Positions 57,601-64,000 of a stretch of 64,000 nucleotides of DNA are shown in pieces. The notes beneath the pieces were generated by a model, which had not been told where the DNA came from, did not search any database, and saw only the letters and a program-made list of their open reading frames with translations. Source of the stretch: Azolla caroliniana (lineage: Eukaryota > Polypodiophyta); the NCBI GenBank assembly GCA_043228905.1, contig JBHGNT010000002.1, positions 16,306,001-16,370,000 on the forward strand, in the 5' to 3' direction. The position numbers were made by a program, and so were the translations under genes. Positions within the stretch are counted from its first letter, which is position 1. Every line of letters begins with the position of its first letter.

Positions 57601-59061
57601 TTGGTATGAATTTAAATTGTTTTGAGACCCATTTTTTCCAAACTTCGCAGGGCATGTGACCATTCAATAGAGAAGTTGAGCCGTGTAACTGGAGAACATT
57701 TGCCAACAAACAGGATGCCTCCACAAGTTCTTCCAATGCTTTCAGCAGAACGCATTTTTTCACTTGTCAGTTGCATCAACTGAACTACAAATTCCCATAG
57801 GAAACCAATTAGTGTTTTTTCTATTTTTCCAATCAAGAAATTATACAGGTTACGCTATTGCAAGCATTTTGGGTATGTCTAATAGGTAATAGGTATCTTC
57901 CCCATCAAATTGTGTTCATATTCTCGGCCTTTAATTGGCATCATGTAGATACTACAACTACTCATCGTTGTGCAGACGCTCAACATAACATGAGATTCTT
58001 TAGAGGAGCAAATAGAATGTGAGGTAGTGTTTAGTTCAGGTATTTACTCCATATTCATAAGCTTGAAACTCTTGGTTTCTCCTCTAGCAGTGTTATAGGC
58101 ATAACCTTACGGATTCACTCTATAGATAATTTTAATGGGATAAGGGTAGGATAGTTTGAAACCGGTTATCCTAGGAATTGGGACAAACCCATATGAACCT
58201 ATGCCACGTGGGAACATGTGGTGGTCTGGAAGCCTTAGGTATTGAGCTATGTAGAGGAACTAACGACCCCCCCATATTACTGAATTTGGTATGCTGTCGA
58301 GACACTAACCCTAAACCCTGATCTTACTATGCTCTCTAAGTACAGCAGTTGTTCTATGAAGCCACAAGGTCAACTTCGAAGTTACATGATTTACCATTAG
58401 GATTAGCATTAAGATATATATTTTATAACTTATGAGAGGAGTGTTATTGAGAATGATTCCAGTGATCAAGTTTTTATAACTTGGTTAGATTAATAGTGTA
58501 TATGATGAAAAACTAGAACTGACAATCTGCCAGTGATAAACCAGCTGCTTCATGTCAGTACAAATGTGAACTATTAGATTATAGATAAGATACGCATATA
58601 TGACAATTGAATGGATAGCGAAACAGATCTTTAAACTTAAGGGACAACCTGGAATTTTGGCATGTCCCAGAATTCAGGTGATTCTCACAATATGAGTATC
58701 ATTGAAAGCTGTTCTTTGTTATGGGTAACTTTGAAGTTTTCCAAACCTTCAAATGATTACTCTGTAATTAGTTATTTTTCTTCATCAAAAGAACTTTGGA
58801 AGATTTTGAATATATTGTTTCACTCTTTCCTTGGAACTACAAGATTTCAAATTTAACTGAAGTTTTTCTTCTTTCTAAAATTTATTGCAGGATAGGAGAC
58901 CATCAAACAATGCATATGGTCAGTCCATGCAAAGTCCTACTCAAGGGAATAAAACTTGGATTGGAAATCCAAACTTGGGTGTTGGAATTGCTGAAAATGG
59001 AAACGTGGACAAAAGACAACAAAGATTTAGGAAGGGCAGTCCTAAGAAAGCTGTAACATAA
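51415..59061 (+). CDS. Large coiled-coil protein with DUF4795-like C-terminus
   Basis: Exons joined by hand are 51415-51558, 51741-51814, 52839-52943, 53099-53369, 53594-53674, 54183-54368, 54449-54571, 55465-55500, 55682-55801, 56634-56960, 57080-57244, 57469-57554, 57651-57765 and 58891-59061. All phases fit, giving about 667 residues; an extra exon near 55569-55640 is possible. The start MDSFEISGNDV lies in a good AACCATGG context; an in-frame ATG is at 51388. Most of the protein is heptad-rich coiled coil (LDSKVQSFEPRLVALEEATK; ETAVAELQNRIQKKADVDDM). Near the end it has KADKRDLQKL, then FGFKCMACDHSIEKL and PTNRMPPQVLP. A coiled coil with KADK repeats followed by F-C-x2-C-D is what I recall of DUF4795 proteins (QRICH2-like, sperm flagellum). 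That assignment is tentative. No signal peptide or membrane segment. Confidence 0.72.
51567..51599. repeat. ATA/AAT trinucleotide repeat in intron 1
   Basis: Eleven uninterrupted ATA units, eight bases after the exon 1 donor site. Confidence 0.9.
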
Positions 59062-59292
59062 TAAATTTTTGCAGACGTTTATAACTGGCGAGATGGTGGC
59101 AATCCTAGATCTCTTACGTAGCCGAAATTGCACATATTAAATGCTTTTTGAGTTGGTAGAGCCAAGGAAGATCATGATTTTAAACACATGATCTCATTAT
59201 CACTGCCTAATTGTTATTGTCAATGACAATTGTCAAATATATTTGATTAACAGTTCATTCATGAAGCATTTATTCTATGAAAAGTTTGTACT

Positions 59293-59431
59293 AGGGATCG
59301 GCAACGGTTCGGTGTAGGCTTAGTTTGGCCTCCAAGCCAAACCGGCTAAGCCTAAACCGTTTAAGGGATCTCAAACCTGAACCGAACCGGTTCACAAGCT
59401 CTCCCTCCCATTCTCTCTCACATCTGTGGTC

Positions 59432-59481
<50 letters not shown>

Positions 59482-59742
59482 GTTTGTGTAGTTCTCCCTC
59501 CCTCCCTCTCTTTCTCTCTCTCAAGTTTCTAAACGGCTTTATCGGCTTAGCTTGCTTAAGCTGGTTTGGTGAGGCTCAAGCCAAGCCGAGCCGAGCTCAA
59601 ACCGCTAAGCGGGCTAAGCCAAGCCAAGGCGAGCTCAAACCGTTAAGGCAAGTTCAAGCCTAAACCGAGCCAAGCTGTTGAGCTGCTTTAAGCCGGCTAA
59701 GCCAAACGGTTTAGGCTTGAGCCGAGCCTTTGCCGATCCCTA
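59293..59742. mobile_element. hAT-type MITE, 450 bp
   Basis: Inverted ends TAGGGATCGGCAA...TTGCCGATCCCTA. An 8-bp target duplication GTTTGTAC (59285-59292) and GTTTGTTC (59743-59750) matches at 7 of 8 bases. The interior is packed with AAGCC, GGCTTAG and AACCGTTT words in both orientations, so much of it can fold. A CT run (59437-59477) sits in the centre. No coding capacity; the Arg/Glu frame on - is only the CT run. Confidence 0.85.
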
Positions 59743-59750
59743 GTTTGTTC

Positions 59751-60859
59751 ATCTAATATGTTGTATGTATGCCCAACTGGCCTTCAAAACCCAAAACCAT
59801 AATGTCATATCGATACAAAAGCTGTAAGAATGTAATCTACATTGGCAAAACTATCATAGAATGTATGTGAGACATAAATCGATATCCCAAGCTATCCATG
59901 TTTGTGAGAGACAAATCAGCATCCCAAGCTATCCATGCTAGGATCATCTCAAACTCGCATGGTGAATGCCCCCATATCACATTGGTGGATATTGGCATTG
60001 GCAACAGAGTATCTCCACCTCAATATCATTCAAGCCGTAAATCTATGGTATAAGAGACAAATGTAATTGTTCATGCGTATACCCGTGTGCCTACATCAAC
60101 ATACGAAGACGTCAAATGTTAGTATTAGAAAATTTGTCCCAATGGAGAATGCCATCTTCATCCTTGGCCCAAAGTGCGACGAGGGCTTAGCAATGAGGAT
60201 GGCGGCGATGAAATTGTCTCGAGGATTGAGTATCTTCCGTTAGTTGTCAAATCTCTACCAATTGTTATTCATAGCCAATGTGATGTGTCCTAAAGGGTGG
60301 AAATCTATATGTAACGCGTTCTGGTCTTTGGGATTGTAGGATGACGGAGACCAAGAGCTTGTTCGTTCCTTATGCAAGTGAGGTGGCAACCAAGCATCGA
60401 TCATAGGAAAGAAAGGAACATATAGTGAGTTAGTTTGTCATGTGGGTGGGTTGCGAAAGTTGTGATAGTAATATAGTTGTGTACTAGTAGTGAGTAGTAG
60501 CAGATGAATGAATTTGACTCCAACAAAGTATGAATGAATGAATGAATGAATTTGGCTCCAAGGAAGGTTGAATGAATGAATGATGATATATAAATGTATG
60601 TAATAATGTACATATATGGTAATGGTAATGGTCATTGGCCATTGGTATTGGTATTGGTATAGGTATATGCCGTTTGCGGACCAAAAATACTACCTACGAC
60701 TGCTACTAATTATTATTACACAGAGATCCCCCACCCCCTAAAACCAAACCAATAATATATATATATTATACATACATACATATATAGTCTATAGATATAT
60801 ACACCCGAATCCATCCTTTTTCTGTGACAGCCCATCCATCCATCCATCCATCCATAGCC
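59751..60859. other. Promoter-side intergenic region of the ADH3 gene
   Basis: No gene recognised. It holds a GAAT-rich repeat (60528-60580), GGTAAT/TTGGTA repeats (60618-60662), an AT run with TATATATATA (60754-60766) that could serve as a TATA box, and seven CCAT units (60832-60856) just before the start codon. Confidence 0.5.
60832..60856 (+). repeat. CCAT run in the ADH3 5' leader
   Basis: CCAT units end three bases before the start codon at 60860. Confidence 0.8.
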
Positions 60860-63628
<2,769 letters not shown>

Positions 63629-64000
63629 TGAGCATAATCTTCAACAATGATTGCTATCATAATGAGCTTGCATTACTAGAATATCAAAGAATCTCGTGTA
63701 TAATCGTAACAAATGTGGTGAGCTCATTTCTCATTGTAAAGAAATTTTATTGGCTGTAGGTATGCTGTTCATAAACTTAAGCACGGTTGACAATATGCAT
63801 ATTTCTTTTTGCCAATGTTACCTAATCATTTGAAGGCATTTTCCTGATCTTGTAGTATTTGTTTCTGTTTAATGTGAAGCGCAAAATGTAGAGAATCGGC
63901 TGGGAATTGTGTTGATCTTTTGAAAATGTTTTGAATTAAGGTAACTCGGCTGTTTACGAAACATCCTCAGTAATAGTACTGGCTCAATTTTCTTGATTCA

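Noticed and set aside
59291-59524. Arg/Glu-rich open frame on -
   Set aside because: Pure translation of a CT microsatellite inside a MITE.

Overview
The window is nuclear DNA from a land plant. The evidence is a plant-type class III alcohol dehydrogenase gene split by GT-AG introns, telo-box motifs (AAACCCTA) in leaders and introns, Ty1/copia and Ty3/gypsy chromovirus polyproteins, and gag-only LTR retrotransposons. Two weak hints point to a seed-free plant or another lineage with swimming sperm: a coiled-coil gene whose C-terminus resembles ciliary/flagellar DUF4795-type proteins, and a DNA transposon whose transposase type I know mainly from animals and protists. The species cannot be named from the sequence.

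Layout. 1-307: unassigned flank. 308-9301: a roughly 9-kb DNA transposon bounded by 25-bp terminal inverted repeats. It carries two converging gene sets, a transposase on + (1328-4452) and accessory genes on - (4801-9075). One large intron in each gene is filled with a palindromic minisatellite built on AGCTAATTAGCT. 9302-14577: a decayed gag-only LTR element (A), - strand, with its left LTR cut at the transposon boundary. 14602-22386: a gag/LTR remnant (F, - strand) split by a nearly complete Ty1/copia element (15583-21445), which itself holds a roughly 0.6-kb insertion in gag. 22391-25860: a truncated chromovirus with its 3' LTR, then the tail of a second gypsy element. 25861-29720: no recognisable genes. 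30057-31533: a small four-exon host gene of unknown function. 31640-34220: intergenic with local duplications.

34436-39253: two decayed copia elements in opposite orientation, the second nested in its own kind. 39256-44525: gag element C, interrupted by a very young gag-only element (B, 40529-44133). 45105-48825: a copia integrase fragment interrupted by a second very young gag-only element (D, 45274-48578). 48826-50577: a second copy of gag/LTR family F. 51415-59061: a coiled-coil host gene of at least 14 exons. 59293-59742: a hAT-type MITE. 60860-63601: the first seven exons of the S-nitrosoglutathione reductase/formaldehyde dehydrogenase gene, which runs off the right end.

How it fits together. 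The left 50 kb is a nested retrotransposon graveyard whose order of insertion can be read from target-site duplications and interrupted reading frames. The right 13 kb is host genes. Most stops in the older elements are TAG where the family has Gln (CAG), as expected if methylated CHG cytosines decay to T. The best candidate for an undescribed system is the two-gene terminal-inverted-repeat transposon at 308-9301. Exon joins were derived by hand from GT-AG sites and reading phase.
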